From assembly GCF_014646095.1 (NCBI RefSeq), contig NZ_BMMU01000007.1:242399-306398 (forward strand): DNA of 64,000 nt. The letters are read 5' to 3'. The number at the start of each line of letters is the position of its first letter. Position 1 is the first letter of the stretch. The notes under the pieces are model-generated. The model ran no database searches, was not told the origin of the DNA, and was given only the letters and a program-made list of their open reading frames with translations. The position numbers and the translations under genes are program-made. Positions 36,537 to 45,890 of the stretch are shown piece after piece. Source of the stretch: Streptomyces lacrimifluminis (GTDB lineage Bacteria > Actinomycetota > Actinomycetes > Streptomycetales > Streptomycetaceae).

Positions 36537-38663
36537 CTACACCGGTACGGAAGCCACCCCGGCCTCCAGGAACCGCTTCCCGTTCACCCGCTCGGAGACA
36601 CCCTCACGGTCCAGGTACGGCGTGATCCCGCCCAGGTGGAAGGGCCACCCCGCGCCCGTGATCAGGCACAGGTCGATGTCCTGGGCCTCGGCCACGACAC
36701 CCTCGTCGAGCATGAGCCCGATCTCCTGGGCGACCGCGTCGAGCACCCGGTCCCGCACCTGCTCCTCGCTCAGGACGACATCCCCCTGCTTCAGCAGCGC
36801 GGCGACCTCGGGGTCCAACTCGGGCTTCCCGCTGTCGTACACGTAGAAGCCGCGCTTGCCCGCCTTGACGACGGCGGCGAGGTTCGGCGAGACCGTGAAG
36901 CGGTCCGGGAACGCCCGGTTGAGGGTCTCCGAGACGTGCAGGCCGATCGCCGGACCGACCAGCTCCAGCAGCACCAGCGGCGACATCGGCAGACCCAGCG
37001 GCTCCACCGCCTTCTCCGCGACCTCGACCGGCGTACCCTCGTCGATCACGTTCTGGATCTCGCCCATGAAGCGCGTGAGGATACGGTTCACGACGAACGC
37101 CGGAGCGTCCTTCACCAGCACCGCGGTCTTCTTCAGCTTCTTGGCGACACCGAACGCCGTGGCCAGCGAGGCGTCGTCGGTCTGCTCGCCGCGCACGATC
37201 TCCAGGAGCGGCAGGATCGCGACCGGGTTGAAGAAGTGGAAGCCCACGACCCGCTCGGGGTTCTTGAGCTTCGACGCCATCTCGGAGACGGACAGCGAGG
37301 AGGTGTTGGTGGCCAGGATCGCGTGCGCCGGGGCGACCGCCTCGACCTCCGCGAACACCTGCTGCTTGACGCCGATCTCCTCGAAGACGGCTTCGATGAT
37401 GAAGTCGGCGTCGGAGAAGCCCTCCGCCTTGTCCAGGACACCGGTGACCAGGGCCTTCAGACGGTTGGCCTTGTCCTGGTTGACGCGGCCCTTGAGCAGC
37501 AGCTTGTCGATCTCGGCGTGGACGTAGCCCACACCCTTGTCGACGCGCTCCTGGTCGATGTCGGTCAGCACGACCGGCACCTCCAGGCGGCGCAGGAAGA
37601 GCAGCGCGAGCTGCGAGGCCATCAGGCCCGCGCCCACGACGCCGACCTTGGTGACCGGACGCGCGAGCGACTTGTCCGGCGCACCCGCCGGACGCTTGCC
37701 GCGCTTCTGGACCAGGTTGAAGGCGTAGATGCCGGAGCGCAGTTCGCCACCCATGATCAGGTCGGCGAGCGCCACGTCCTCGGCGTCGTAGCCCTTCTGC
37801 AGGTCGCCGTCCTTGGCCGCGGCGATGATGTCCAGCGCGCGGTAGGCGGCCGGGGCGGCCCCGTGCACCTTGCTGTCGGCGACGAACCGGCCGCGCGCGA
37901 CGGCCTGGTCCCAGGCCTCACCACGGTCGATCGCCGGGCGCTCGACGGCGATCTCGCCCTTGAGGACGGCGGCCGTCCACGACAGCGACTGCTCCAGGAA
38001 GTCCGCGCCCTCGAAGAGCGCGTCGGCGATCCCGAGGTCGTAGACCTGCCCGCCCTTGAGCTGCTTGTTCTGGTTGAGCGAGTTCTCGATGATCACCGTG
38101 ACGGCGTTGTCCGCGCCGATCAGGTTCGGCAGGATCGTGCAGCCGCCCCAGCCGGGAACCAGACCGAGGAAGACCTCGGGCAGCGAGAAGGCCGGCAGGG
38201 CCGCGGAAACGGTCCGGTACGAGCAGTGCAGACCGACCTCGACGCCACCGCCCATGGCGGCACCGTTGTAGTAGGCGAAGGTCGGGACGGCGATCCCGGA
38301 CAGCCGCTTGAAGACCTCGTGGCCGCCCTTGCCGATGGCGAGCGCGTCGGAGTGGTTCTTCAGGAGCTCCACGCCCTTGAGGTCCGCGCCGACCGCGAAG
38401 ATGAACGGCTTGCCGGTGATGCCGACACCGACGATCTCGCCGGCCGACGCCTCCTTCTCGACCTGGTCGATGGCGATGCTCAGGTTCGCCAGCGAGGCAG
38501 GGCCGAAGGTGGTCGGCTTGGTGTGGTCGAAGCCGTTGTCGAGGGTGATCAGCGCGAAACGGCCGGCGTTGAACGGCAGGTCGAGGTGGCGTACGTGCGC
38601 GGACGTCACGACCTCGTCGGGGAACAGCTCGGCCGCGCCCTTGAGGAGTTCGGTGGTGCTCAC
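36537..38663 (-). CDS. fadB: Fatty acid oxidation alpha subunit (enoyl-CoA hydratase / 3-hydroxyacyl-CoA dehydrogenase)
   Basis: 708-residue bifunctional beta-oxidation enzyme. The N-terminal crotonase domain (~10-300) has the oxyanion-hole region FAVGADLKG and GAAMGGGVEVGLHC with PEVFLGLVPGWGG. The Rossmann 3-hydroxyacyl-CoA dehydrogenase domain starts at VGVVGAGLMASQLA (~345), with GFHFFNPVAILPLLE and DAPAFVVNRILTRF. It converts trans-2-enoyl-CoA to 3-ketoacyl-CoA in two steps. The GTG start follows GGAGGCGAC and overlaps the thiolase stop by four bases, so the two subunits are made together. Confidence 0.95.
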   Translation of the reverse strand: MSTTELLKGAAELFPDEVVTSAHVRHLDLPFNAGRFALITLDNGFDHTKPTTFGPASLANLSIAIDQVEKEASAGEIVGVGITGKPFIFAVGADLKGVELLKNHSDALAIGKGGHEVFKRLSGIAVPTFAYYNGAAMGGGVEVGLHCSYRTVSAALPAFSLPEVFLGLVPGWGGCTILPNLIGADNAVTVIIENSLNQNKQLKGGQVYDLGIADALFEGADFLEQSLSWTAAVLKGEIAVERPAIDRGEAWDQAVARGRFVADSKVHGAAPAAYRALDIIAAAKDGDLQKGYDAEDVALADLIMGGELRSGIYAFNLVQKRGKRPAGAPDKSLARPVTKVGVVGAGLMASQLALLFLRRLEVPVVLTDIDQERVDKGVGYVHAEIDKLLLKGRVNQDKANRLKALVTGVLDKAEGFSDADFIIEAVFEEIGVKQQVFAEVEAVAPAHAILATNTSSLSVSEMASKLKNPERVVGFHFFNPVAILPLLEIVRGEQTDDASLATAFGVAKKLKKTAVLVKDAPAFVVNRILTRFMGEIQNVIDEGTPVEVAEKAVEPLGLPMSPLVLLELVGPAIGLHVSETLNRAFPDRFTVSPNLAAVVKAGKRGFYVYDSGKPELDPEVAALLKQGDVVLSEEQVRDRVLDAVAQEIGLMLDEGVVAEAQDIDLCLITGAGWPFHLGGITPYLDREGVSERVNGKRFLEAGVASVPV

Positions 38664-39886
38664 TTGTCGCCTCCGGCGTCCTTGTGGTTCGGGTTCTCCC
38701 AGATGACGGTGGCGCCCATGCCGAAGCCGACGCACATGGTGGTGAGGCCGTAACGGACCTCCGGCTGCTCCTCGAACTGGCGAGCGAGCTGCGTCATCAG
38801 GCGCACACCCGACGAGGCGAGCGGGTGACCGAAGGCGATGGCACCGCCGTACTGGTTCACACGCGCGTCGTCGTCCGCGATGCCGTAGTGGTCGAGGAAG
38901 GCCAGGACCTGGACGGCGAAGGCCTCGTTGACCTCGAACAGGCCGATGTCACCGATGCCGAGGCCGGCCTTGGCGAGGGCCTTCTCGGTCGCCGGGATCG
39001 GCCCGTAGCCCATGACCTCGGGCTCGACGCCGACGAAGGCGTACGAGACGAGGCGCATCTTGACGGGCAGGTTGTTCTCGCGCGCGAACTCCTCGGACGC
39101 GATGATCGACGCGGTGGCACCGTCGTTCAGACCGGCCGCGTTACCCGCGGTGACCCGCCCGTGCACACGGAACGGCGTCTTCAGCCCGCTCAGGTTCTCC
39201 AGGGTGGTCCCCGGCCGCATCGGCTCGTCGGCGGTGACGAGGCCGAAGCCCGTCTCGCCGACCTCCGCGTTGGTGTTCCGTACGGAGATGGGCACCAGGT
39301 CCTGCTGGATCTTGCCGTTGGCGTACGCCTTGGCGGCCTTCTCCTGCGAGCGCACGGCGTACTCGTCGGCGCGCAGCTTGGTGATGTGCGGATACCGGTC
39401 GTGCAGGTTCTCGGCGGTCATACCCATGAACAGGGCCGACTCGTCGACGAGCTTCTCGCTCACGAACCGCGGGTTCGGGTCGACGCCCTCACCCATGGGG
39501 TGACGGCCCATGTGCTCGACGCCGCCGGCGATGACGGCGTCGTACGCGCCGAAGGCGATCGAACCGGCGGTGGCGGTGACGGCGGTCAGGGCGCCCGCAC
39601 ACATCCGGTCGATGGAGTAACCCGGGACGGACTGCGGCAGCCCGGCGAGGATGCCCGCCGTGCGGCCCAGAGTCAGACCCTGGTCACCGATCTGCGTGGT
39701 CGCGGCGATGGCGACCTCGTCGATCTTCTTCGGGTCGAGACCCGGGTTGCGGCGCAGCAGCTCCCGGATCGCCTTCACGACGAGGTCGTCGGCGCGGGTC
39801 TCGTGGTAGATGCCCTTCGGGCCCGCCTTGCCGAACGGGGTGCGGACGCCGTCGACGAAGACGACATCCCTGACGGTACGAGGCAC
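38660..39886 (-). CDS. fadA: Acetyl-CoA C-acyltransferase (thiolase)
   Basis: 408-residue degradative thiolase: the nucleophile Cys96 is in DRMCAGALTAV, the active-site His is in GGAIAFGHPLASSG, and the second Cys is in TTMCVGFGMG near the C-terminus. It cleaves 3-ketoacyl-CoA to acetyl-CoA and a shortened acyl-CoA. GTG start with GGAGGAAAG upstream. First gene of fadAB. A perfect 18-bp palindrome lies 50 bp upstream of the start and is a likely repressor site. Confidence 0.95.
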   Translation of the reverse strand: MPRTVRDVVFVDGVRTPFGKAGPKGIYHETRADDLVVKAIRELLRRNPGLDPKKIDEVAIAATTQIGDQGLTLGRTAGILAGLPQSVPGYSIDRMCAGALTAVTATAGSIAFGAYDAVIAGGVEHMGRHPMGEGVDPNPRFVSEKLVDESALFMGMTAENLHDRYPHITKLRADEYAVRSQEKAAKAYANGKIQQDLVPISVRNTNAEVGETGFGLVTADEPMRPGTTLENLSGLKTPFRVHGRVTAGNAAGLNDGATASIIASEEFARENNLPVKMRLVSYAFVGVEPEVMGYGPIPATEKALAKAGLGIGDIGLFEVNEAFAVQVLAFLDHYGIADDDARVNQYGGAIAFGHPLASSGVRLMTQLARQFEEQPEVRYGLTTMCVGFGMGATVIWENPNHKDAGGDK

Positions 39887-39935
39887 GATGGCTTTCCTCC
39901 AGAGGTGCGGGACGGCACTGCTGCGATACGCAACC

Positions 39936-39953
39936 GCTGAGCGGGCGCTCAGC
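39936..39953. promoter_or_regulatory. 18-bp palindrome in the fadAB promoter
   Basis: GCTGAGCGGGCGCTCAGC has 8-bp perfect arms around GG. Size and place suit a TetR-family fatty-acid regulator; which one cannot be told. Confidence 0.55.
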
Positions 39954-40515
39954 CCCATGCTACTTGCGAGTAACAGCGCTGCACACCCCTGAACGGGGGA
40001 GCGGCGAACGTCACACGGCTTTCGCATGTTACCGCCGGTTACATGTGTCCGCCCGAAGGGCGCGGAACTGAGTCGGTGCGCGCCTCCGGCGAGGGACGCG
40101 ATCTGCCGGATCCGGCTCGCAACCCCCCAACCCGCCTCCGCGATCAGACAGGCGGTCTCAGGCCCTGGGGCGGCGCAAGAGACCCCCGAGGAGTGACAAG
40201 GGCGTACCCGCCGGATGCGGCGCCCCCGCCCCGCCCCCGCCCCCGCCTCCGGTGCCCGGCGTCACGACACAGGTGGCGACGTTCCGGATCGTCAACGGCT
40301 TCGGCGTGTTCGAAACCCTCTGCGCACCCGTCGCGCCCTCCTGCGCAGGGGCGTTGTGCCGAACCGACGCCCCCACCTTCCGTTCGAAGATCTTGGCCTG
40401 ATTTCGACGTCCCTGTTCCGCTTGCAGGGCCTCTTCGCCGAGGTGAGCTGGTCGGGGGCGCGGGCAACTGCGCGAGCAGCCGCAGGCGACCCGCGCCCGC
40501 CACCCAGCAGAACCC
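39954..40515. other. Gene-poor interval between fadAB and the RNase D-like gene
   Basis: Contains the rest of the fadAB promoter, a C-rich low-complexity tract near 40225-40255, and an inverted partial copy of the dispersed repeat at 40455-40476. A 72-codon Gly-rich minus-strand frame (40158-40376) has no convincing ribosome site, and I do not call it. Confidence 0.55.
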
Positions 40516-41805
40516 TTACGACGCCTCGGCGGAAAGTGCCTCCACCAGAACGGGCGTCACCTGCTCCACCTGCCAGCTCCGAGCCCCGTACCCCGCAAGG
40601 GCAATGGCCACGGAACCGGCGTCCACAGGAGTGGGCGGCTCCCAGCAAACCCTTCTCACCGTGTCCGGAGTGATCAGATTCTCCTGAGGCATGTTCAGCC
40701 GTTCGGCCAGCGCGGAGACCCCGGCTCGCGCGGCGGACAACCGGGCCGCGGCCACCGGATCCTTGTCGGCCCAGGCGCGCGGCGGCGGAGGCCCGATCAC
40801 GGGCTGACCGGGCTGGGGCAACTGCGAGTCGGTGAGCGCCTTCACGCTGTCCACCGCCGCCTGCCACTGCTCCAGCTGCCGCCGTCCCATCCGATGCCCG
40901 AATCCGGTCAGCGCGGCCAGGGCGTGGACGTTGGCCGGCACGGCGAGAGCGGCCTCGACGATGGCCGCGTCCGACAGCACCTTGCCCGGAGAGACGTCTC
41001 TGCGCTGTGCGATCCGGTCCCGGGTCTCCCACAACTCCCGTACGACGGCGAGTTGCCGACGCCGACGCACCTTGTGCATGCCTGACGTGCGCCGCCAGGG
41101 GTCCTTGCGGGGCTCCGGCGGCGGCGCCGACGCGATGGCGTCGAACTCCTCGCGGGCCCACTCCAGCTTGCCCTGCCGGTCCAGCTCCTTCTCCAGCGCG
41201 TCCCGCAGGTCGACCAGGAGTTCGACGTCAAGTGCCGCATACCGCAGCCAGGGCTCGGGCAGCGGCCGGGTCGACCAGTCGACCGCGGAGTGGCCCTTCT
41301 CCAGTACGAAGCCCAGGACACCCTCGACCATCGCGCCCAGGCCGACCCGGGGGAACCCGGCCAGCCGTCCGGCCAGTTCGGTGTCGAACAGGTGGGTGGG
41401 GACCATACCTATCTCACGGAGACAGGGCAGGTCCTGGGTGGCGGCGTGCAACACCCATTCCACGCCGCTGAGAGCCTCGCCGAGGCCCGACAGGTCGGGG
41501 CAGGCGACGGGGTCGATGAGCGCGGTTCCGGCGCCCTGGCGGCGCATCTGCACCAGATAGGCGCGCTGTCCGTAGCGGTAACCGGATGCCCGTTCGGCGT
41601 CGACGGCGACCGGGCCGGTGCCCGCGGCGAACGCGGCGATCACCTCGGCGAGCGAGTTCTCGTCGGCGACGACGGGCGGAATCCCGTCACGGGGATCGAG
41701 GAGGGGGATCGGCGCCTGAGCCTCAGAAGATCCGTTGTCGTCCGGAGGGGCGCCTCCGGTGGTTCGCAGTGAGCTGTCTGCTGCGGTCTCTTGGGCTTCG
41801 GTCAC
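40516..41805 (-). CDS. RNase D-like 3'-5' exonuclease with HRDC domain
   Basis: 429 residues. DEDD exonuclease domain: first pair in AVDAERASG (~69), Asp in HAATQDLPCL, Asp in the RYAALDVELLVDLR motif, which also gives the DEDDy Tyr. An HRDC-type helical domain (~235-310, RRRRQLAVVRELWETRD) follows. The C-terminal part (EDLI-like QENLITPDTVRRVCW) is typical of the actinobacterial versions. It trims 3' ends of structured RNA. GTG start. It is downstream of whiI on the same strand but separated by a strong palindrome, so probably a separate unit. Confidence 0.88.
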   Translation of the reverse strand: MTEAQETAADSSLRTTGGAPPDDNGSSEAQAPIPLLDPRDGIPPVVADENSLAEVIAAFAAGTGPVAVDAERASGYRYGQRAYLVQMRRQGAGTALIDPVACPDLSGLGEALSGVEWVLHAATQDLPCLREIGMVPTHLFDTELAGRLAGFPRVGLGAMVEGVLGFVLEKGHSAVDWSTRPLPEPWLRYAALDVELLVDLRDALEKELDRQGKLEWAREEFDAIASAPPPEPRKDPWRRTSGMHKVRRRRQLAVVRELWETRDRIAQRRDVSPGKVLSDAAIVEAALAVPANVHALAALTGFGHRMGRRQLEQWQAAVDSVKALTDSQLPQPGQPVIGPPPPRAWADKDPVAAARLSAARAGVSALAERLNMPQENLITPDTVRRVCWEPPTPVDAGSVAIALAGYGARSWQVEQVTPVLVEALSAEAS

Positions 41806-41827
41806 CTGTCAAGGGTATCTGTGTATG

Positions 41828-41867
41828 GAAGGCGCCCGCCGACGGAACGTTCCGTCGACGGGCGCCT
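41828..41867. terminator. Near-perfect 40-bp palindrome between whiI and the RNase D-like gene
   Basis: Two 20-base halves are complementary with one mispair (AAGGCGCCCG outer arm, GGAAC-GTTCC centre). It stands 147 bases after the whiI stop and just before the exonuclease start, and should end whiI transcription. Confidence 0.7.
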
Positions 41868-41982
41868 TGGGGTCGTAAACCGGTCACGTGTCACACGTGT
41901 CAGTGAATTCTGTCGGTCATCTCGGTCAGGAGTGGTGGCAGGGCGGTCGTCAGTGGTCGGCCGCCGATGGTCGTTCGTCAGT

Positions 41983-42006
41983 GATCAGGATCAGGATCAG
42001 GATCGG
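41983..42006. repeat. GATCAG hexamer microsatellite next to the whiI stop
   Basis: Three exact GATCAG units and a fourth with one change (GATCGG), ending eight bases before the last whiI codon on the minus strand. Noncoding. Confidence 0.8.
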
Positions 42007-42013
42007 GCTGGTG

Positions 42014-42673
42014 TCAGTGGATGATTCCGGTCCGCAGGGCCACCGCCACCATCCCGGCGCGGTCGCCCGTGCCGAGCTTGCGGGCGATGCGGGCGAGGTG
42101 GCTCTTGACGGTCAGCGCGGACAGGCCCATGGAGACGCCGATCGCCTTGTTCGACTGGCCCTCTGCGACCAGTCGCAGGACCTCGACCTCGCGGCCGGAC
42201 AGCTCGCGGTAGCCGCCCGGGTGGCTCGGGGCACCCGGGGGGCGGCGGTGCATACGGGCACCGGCACCGACGGGGGCGGCGCCCGGTCGGCCGGGAAGCC
42301 CGATGTTGTTGCGGGTGCCGGTGACGACGTAGCCCTTCACGCCGCCCGCGAGGGCGTTGCGCACGGCTCCGATGTCGTCGGCGGCGGACAGGGCCAGGCC
42401 GTTGGGCCAGCCCGCGGCACGGGTCTCGGACAGCAGGGTGAGCCCGCTGCCGTCGGGCAGGTGGACGTCGGCGACGCAGATGTCGCGGGGGTTGCCGATG
42501 CGGGGACGAGCCTCCGCGATGGACGAGGCCTCGATCACATCGCGCACACCGAGCGCCCACAGATGGCGGGTGACGGTGGAGCGGACGCGGGGGTCGGCCA
42601 CGACCACCATGGCGGTCGGCTTGTTCGGGCGGTAGGCGACCAGGCTTGCGGGCTGCTCAAGAAGAACGGACAC
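42014..42673 (-). CDS. whiI: WhiI, orphan sporulation response regulator
   Basis: 219 residues: receiver-like domain (~18-125) and a LuxR/NarL-type HTH (LSGREVEVLRLVAEGQSNKAIGVSMGLSALTVKSHL, split here by length). The phospho-acceptor position is kept (Asp69 in VADVHLPDG), but the acidic pair near the N-terminus is reduced (VVADPRV) and the expected Lys of the pocket is not found (KGYVVTGT). This suits the known view of WhiI as an atypical response regulator that works without phosphorylation, as a partner of BldM in late sporulation. No kinase gene adjoins. A sigma-WhiG promoter lies upstream. The position beside hemE matches S. coelicolor SCO6029. Confidence 0.9.
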   Translation of the reverse strand: MSVLLEQPASLVAYRPNKPTAMVVVADPRVRSTVTRHLWALGVRDVIEASSIAEARPRIGNPRDICVADVHLPDGSGLTLLSETRAAGWPNGLALSAADDIGAVRNALAGGVKGYVVTGTRNNIGLPGRPGAAPVGAGARMHRRPPGAPSHPGGYRELSGREVEVLRLVAEGQSNKAIGVSMGLSALTVKSHLARIARKLGTGDRAGMVAVALRTGIIH

Positions 42674-42749
42674 CAGGCCTCCTGGAGTGCGGAACGGATC
42701 CGGTCCTGGGGGTGAAACCGGATCGACCGTGCTTTCAAGGTCACAGAGG

Positions 42750-42777
42750 TCTTCGGCATCAAACCTGTGCTCCTTTA
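42750..42777 (-). promoter_or_regulatory. Sigma-WhiG-dependent promoter of whiI
   Basis: Read on the minus strand: TAAA (42777-42774), 16-base spacer, GCCGAAGA (42757-42750). The sigma-WhiG consensus is TAAA-N15/16-GCCGATAA, so only two bases of the -10 differ. whiI is a known WhiG target. The leader to the GTG start would be about 70 bases. Confidence 0.8.
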
Positions 42778-42958
42778 GAGAAAGATCACGATCTGGTGAG
42801 TAACAATCCGTGCAATTCGGACACGCGATCGATCATCCGAAGATCGAACGGTTTCGCTCTGCGTCGATACGCGGCCGAAAGTGGCCGTATCGACAAAGAG
42901 CTACTAAAGACGGCGTGCCGATACCGGGAGAAGGGGGACGCGTGGAGGGGGCGCGAAA

Positions 42959-43000
42959 GAACGGCCTTGCGGTCCCCGTACGGGGACCGCAAGGCCGTTC
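42959..43000. terminator. Perfect 42-bp palindrome after the DUF3000 gene
   Basis: Two 21-base halves are exactly complementary with no unpaired centre (GAACGGCC ... CCCCGT-ACGGGG ... GGCCGTTC). It lies 38 bases beyond the minus-strand DUF3000 stop. The remaining 42778-42958 is more AT-rich whiI upstream sequence without a gene. Confidence 0.75.
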
Positions 43001-43037
43001 AGTGAGTTCGGGTCAGCGGCGGGTACTCAGGGTGGGG

Positions 43038-43706
43038 TCAGCGGGACTGGGGCCCCCGCCGCTGCGGCAGCGTCACCACAGACGCGTCCCCGGGGCCGGC
43101 CGGCGGCAGGCCCGCGATCTGGGCGAGCAGGTCGCACCAGGAGGCGAGGTGGGACGCGGTGTCCGGGACGCCGCCGGGGCCCTCGTGGGGTGTCCAGGAG
43201 GCGCGGATCTCGATCTGGGAGGCGGCCGGCCGCTCCGACATCCCGCCGAAGTAGTGCGAACTCGCGCGCGTGACCGTGCCGCTGGCCTCGCCGTACGACA
43301 GCCCGCGCGTCTGGAGCGCCCCGGTCAGCCAGGACCAGCACACGTCGGGCAGCAGCGGGTCGGCCGCCATCTCCGGCTCCAACTCGGCGCGCACCAGCGT
43401 CACCAGCCGGAAGGAGCCCTGCCAGGCGTCGTGCCCGGCCGGGTCGTGCAGCAGGACGAGCCGGCCGTCGGCCAGATCCTCCTCGCCGTCGACGACCGCC
43501 GCCTCCAGCGCGTACGCGAACGGCGCCAGGCGCTGGGGCGCCCGCGTCGGCTCGATCTCGATCTGCGGCCTCAGCCGCGCGGTCCGCAACGCGTCGACAG
43601 CAGCCCGGAAGGGCAACGGAGCCGTCTCCACCGCATCCCGGTCTCCCCCCTTCGCCTCGTCCATTCCGCCAGCGCCGTCCGACAGTCGTCCCTGAGCCGC
43701 AGCCAT
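43038..43706 (-). CDS. DUF3000 family protein
   Basis: 222 residues, soluble, conserved in actinobacteria. Visible blocks: [32 protein letters not shown] [34 protein letters not shown] and [13 protein letters not shown]. The function is unknown. The ATG is preceded by only a weak ribosome site. It is divergent from hemE; the same arrangement (DUF3000 next to hemE) is common in actinobacteria, which hints at a heme-related role but proves none. Confidence 0.8.
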   Translation of the reverse strand: MAAAQGRLSDGAGGMDEAKGGDRDAVETAPLPFRAAVDALRTARLRPQIEIEPTRAPQRLAPFAYALEAAVVDGEEDLADGRLVLLHDPAGHDAWQGSFRLVTLVRAELEPEMAADPLLPDVCWSWLTGALQTRGLSYGEASGTVTRASSHYFGGMSERPAASQIEIRASWTPHEGPGGVPDTASHLASWCDLLAQIAGLPPAGPGDASVVTLPQRRGPQSR

Positions 43707-43835
43707 GCGGGGAAGATTAAGGGGAACAGGGCCTCCGTGCGGGGAGGGACACCCGTGGGACGGGCCACAGTCCGACGAGAGCCGTCGGCAGGGCTGTTCG
43801 CGGGGCTGTCGGTGGGGCATGCGAGACTTCTGGTC

Positions 43836-44930
43836 GTGAGCGCCAACGAGAGCCCTGCGGGCCAGCAGCCGACAGCGACGTCCGCCGCCGTCAAGAACGA
43901 CTCCGTGCGGGATTCCGCCTTCCTGAAGGCGTGCCGACGCGAGCCGGTGCCGCACACGCCCGTGTGGTTCATGCGCCAGGCCGGGCGCTCCCTGCCCGAG
44001 TACCGCAAGGTCCGCGAGGGCATCCCCATGCTGGAGTCCTGCACCCGGCCCGAGCTGGTCACGGAGATCACGCTCCAGCCGGTGCGCCGGCACAACGTGG
44101 ACGCGGCGATCTACTTCAGCGACATCGTCGTCCCGCTCAAGGCCATCGGCGTCGACCTCGACATCAAGCCCGGCGTCGGCCCGGTCGTCGAGAAGCCGAT
44201 CCGCACCCGCGCGGACCTCGCCCAGCTCCGCGACCTCACCCCCGAGGACGTGCCGTACATCACCGAGGCCGTCGGCCTGCTCACCCGCGAGCTCGGCGCC
44301 ACCCCGCTCATCGGCTTCGCGGGGGCGCCCTTCACGCTCGCCAGCTACCTCGTCGAGGGCGGCCCGTCCCGGACGTACGAGAACGCCAAGGCGATCATGT
44401 ACGGCGATCCGCAGCTCTGGGCCGACCTTCTCGACCGCCTCGCCGACATCACGGCGGCCTTCCTCAAGGTTCAGATCGAGGCGGGCGCCAGCGCCGTCCA
44501 GCTGTTCGACTCCTGGGCCGGTGCCCTCGCCCCGGTCGACTACCGCCGCTCGGTGCTCCCCGCCTCCGAGAAGGTCTTCAAGGCAGTCGAGGGGTACGGC
44601 GTGCCGCGCATCCACTTCGGTGTCGGCACCGGAGAACTCCTTACCCCCATGAGCGAGGCCGGCGTGGATGTCATGGGCGTCGACTGGCGCGTCCCGCTCG
44701 ACGAGGCCGCCCGTCGCGTCGGCCCCGGCAAGGCGCTGCAGGGCAACCTCGACCCGACGGTCCTGTTCGCCTCCACGGAGGCCGTCGAGTCCAAGACCCG
44801 CGAGGTCCTGGACTCTGCGAAGGGTCTGGAGGGCCACATCTTCAACCTCGGCCACGGCGTCATGCCGAACACGCCCCCGGACGCCCTGACCCGCCTCGTG
44901 GAGTACGTGCACACGAACACCGCCCGCTGA
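43836..44930 (+). CDS. hemE: Uroporphyrinogen decarboxylase
   Basis: 364 residues. Removes four carboxyl groups from uroporphyrinogen III to give coproporphyrinogen III. The signature [16 protein letters not shown] is near residue 45, with conserved Asp in [26 protein letters not shown] and [14 protein letters not shown]. The GTG start is placed where family similarity begins; the frame is open upstream. With hemG and hemQ further right it supplies the coproporphyrin-dependent heme route. Confidence 0.96.
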   Translation: MSANESPAGQQPTATSAAVKNDSVRDSAFLKACRREPVPHTPVWFMRQAGRSLPEYRKVREGIPMLESCTRPELVTEITLQPVRRHNVDAAIYFSDIVVPLKAIGVDLDIKPGVGPVVEKPIRTRADLAQLRDLTPEDVPYITEAVGLLTRELGATPLIGFAGAPFTLASYLVEGGPSRTYENAKAIMYGDPQLWADLLDRLADITAAFLKVQIEAGASAVQLFDSWAGALAPVDYRRSVLPASEKVFKAVEGYGVPRIHFGVGTGELLTPMSEAGVDVMGVDWRVPLDEAARRVGPGKALQGNLDPTVLFASTEAVESKTREVLDSAKGLEGHIFNLGHGVMPNTPPDALTRLVEYVHTNTAR

Positions 44931-44948
44931 GTCGCGGATCGGCGCCCG

Positions 44949-45767
44949 TCACCACGTATGCCGTGCCTGTCTGCCCCAGAGCAGGCGGCCCGGCTCGGGC
45001 GGTGGCGGGGTGCCGGCCCTGAGCGGCCAGGCGAGCAGCATGCCCGCGAGGAAGCCGACGACGTGGGCGGCGTACGCCACGGTGCCCGCGTCGGAGACGC
45101 CCTCGCCGGAGGGGTACACCGCCTGCAGCACGAACCAGAAGCCCAGCACCAGCCAGGCGGGCAGGCGGAGTGGCAGGAAGACCAGGAAGGGCACCAGTAC
45201 CCAGACCCTGGCCTTCGGGAACAGGACCAGATAGGCGCCCAGGACGCCGGCGATCGCCCCGGAGGCGCCGATCAGGGGGTCGCCCGAGTCGGCGTTGACG
45301 AGCGCGAAGCCGTACGACGCCGCGTAGCCGCAGGCGACGTAGAAGAGCGCGTACCGCACATGTCCGAGGCGGTCCTCGATGTTGTTGCCGAAGATCATCA
45401 GGAACAGCATGTTGCCCAGCAGATGCAGCCAGCCGCCGTGCAGGAACAGCGCCGTGAACACGGAGAGCGTGGGGGACTTGTCGTAGCCCGGCGGGCCGAT
45501 CACGCAGCCCGGTCCTCCGGTGCCGATCCCGACGTCGCCCGTCGGTACCAGGCGCGGGAGGTGATGGTGGATCAGCTCCTGGGGGACGGCGGCGTACTGG
45601 CCCAGGAAGGCCTGGAGACGGCACAACTGTGCCAGACCGCTCTCGCCCGTCACCGAACCCGCTGTGCCGGGCATGGAGAGGAACACGAGGACGTTGGCGG
45701 CGATCAGCGCGTACGTGACCCAAGGTGTGCGGCTCGCGGGGTTCACGTCATGGACGGGGATGACCAC
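44949..45767 (-). CDS. Rhomboid-family intramembrane serine protease
   Basis: 272 residues with about six TM segments. Catalytic Ser169 is in GASGAIAGVLG and His235 in YAAHVVGFLAG; HGGWLHLLGNMLFLMIFG is the conserved second helix. The GTG start gives a short cytoplasmic N-terminus before TM1 (VTYALIAANVLVFLS). It ends only 18 bases from the converging hemE stop. Substrates are unknown. Confidence 0.9.
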   Translation of the reverse strand: MVIPVHDVNPASRTPWVTYALIAANVLVFLSMPGTAGSVTGESGLAQLCRLQAFLGQYAAVPQELIHHHLPRLVPTGDVGIGTGGPGCVIGPPGYDKSPTLSVFTALFLHGGWLHLLGNMLFLMIFGNNIEDRLGHVRYALFYVACGYAASYGFALVNADSGDPLIGASGAIAGVLGAYLVLFPKARVWVLVPFLVFLPLRLPAWLVLGFWFVLQAVYPSGEGVSDAGTVAYAAHVVGFLAGMLLAWPLRAGTPPPPEPGRLLWGRQARHTW

Positions 45768-45890
45768 AAGGAATACTGCCCGCGATGCGTCTCGCGAATC
45801 GGTGAACGCGGCTGTCCGTGTGTCCGTATCTGTCCTCAACGTCCGCGGCACGACGAAGGCTGGTCGCGGGGACGACGTGAGGAACAGGCG

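Noticed and set aside
40158..40376. 72-codon Gly-rich minus-strand frame between the RNase D-like gene and fadAB
   Set aside because: GTG start with the purine stretch directly abutting it, low-complexity glycine run from a C-rich tract, and no family likeness.
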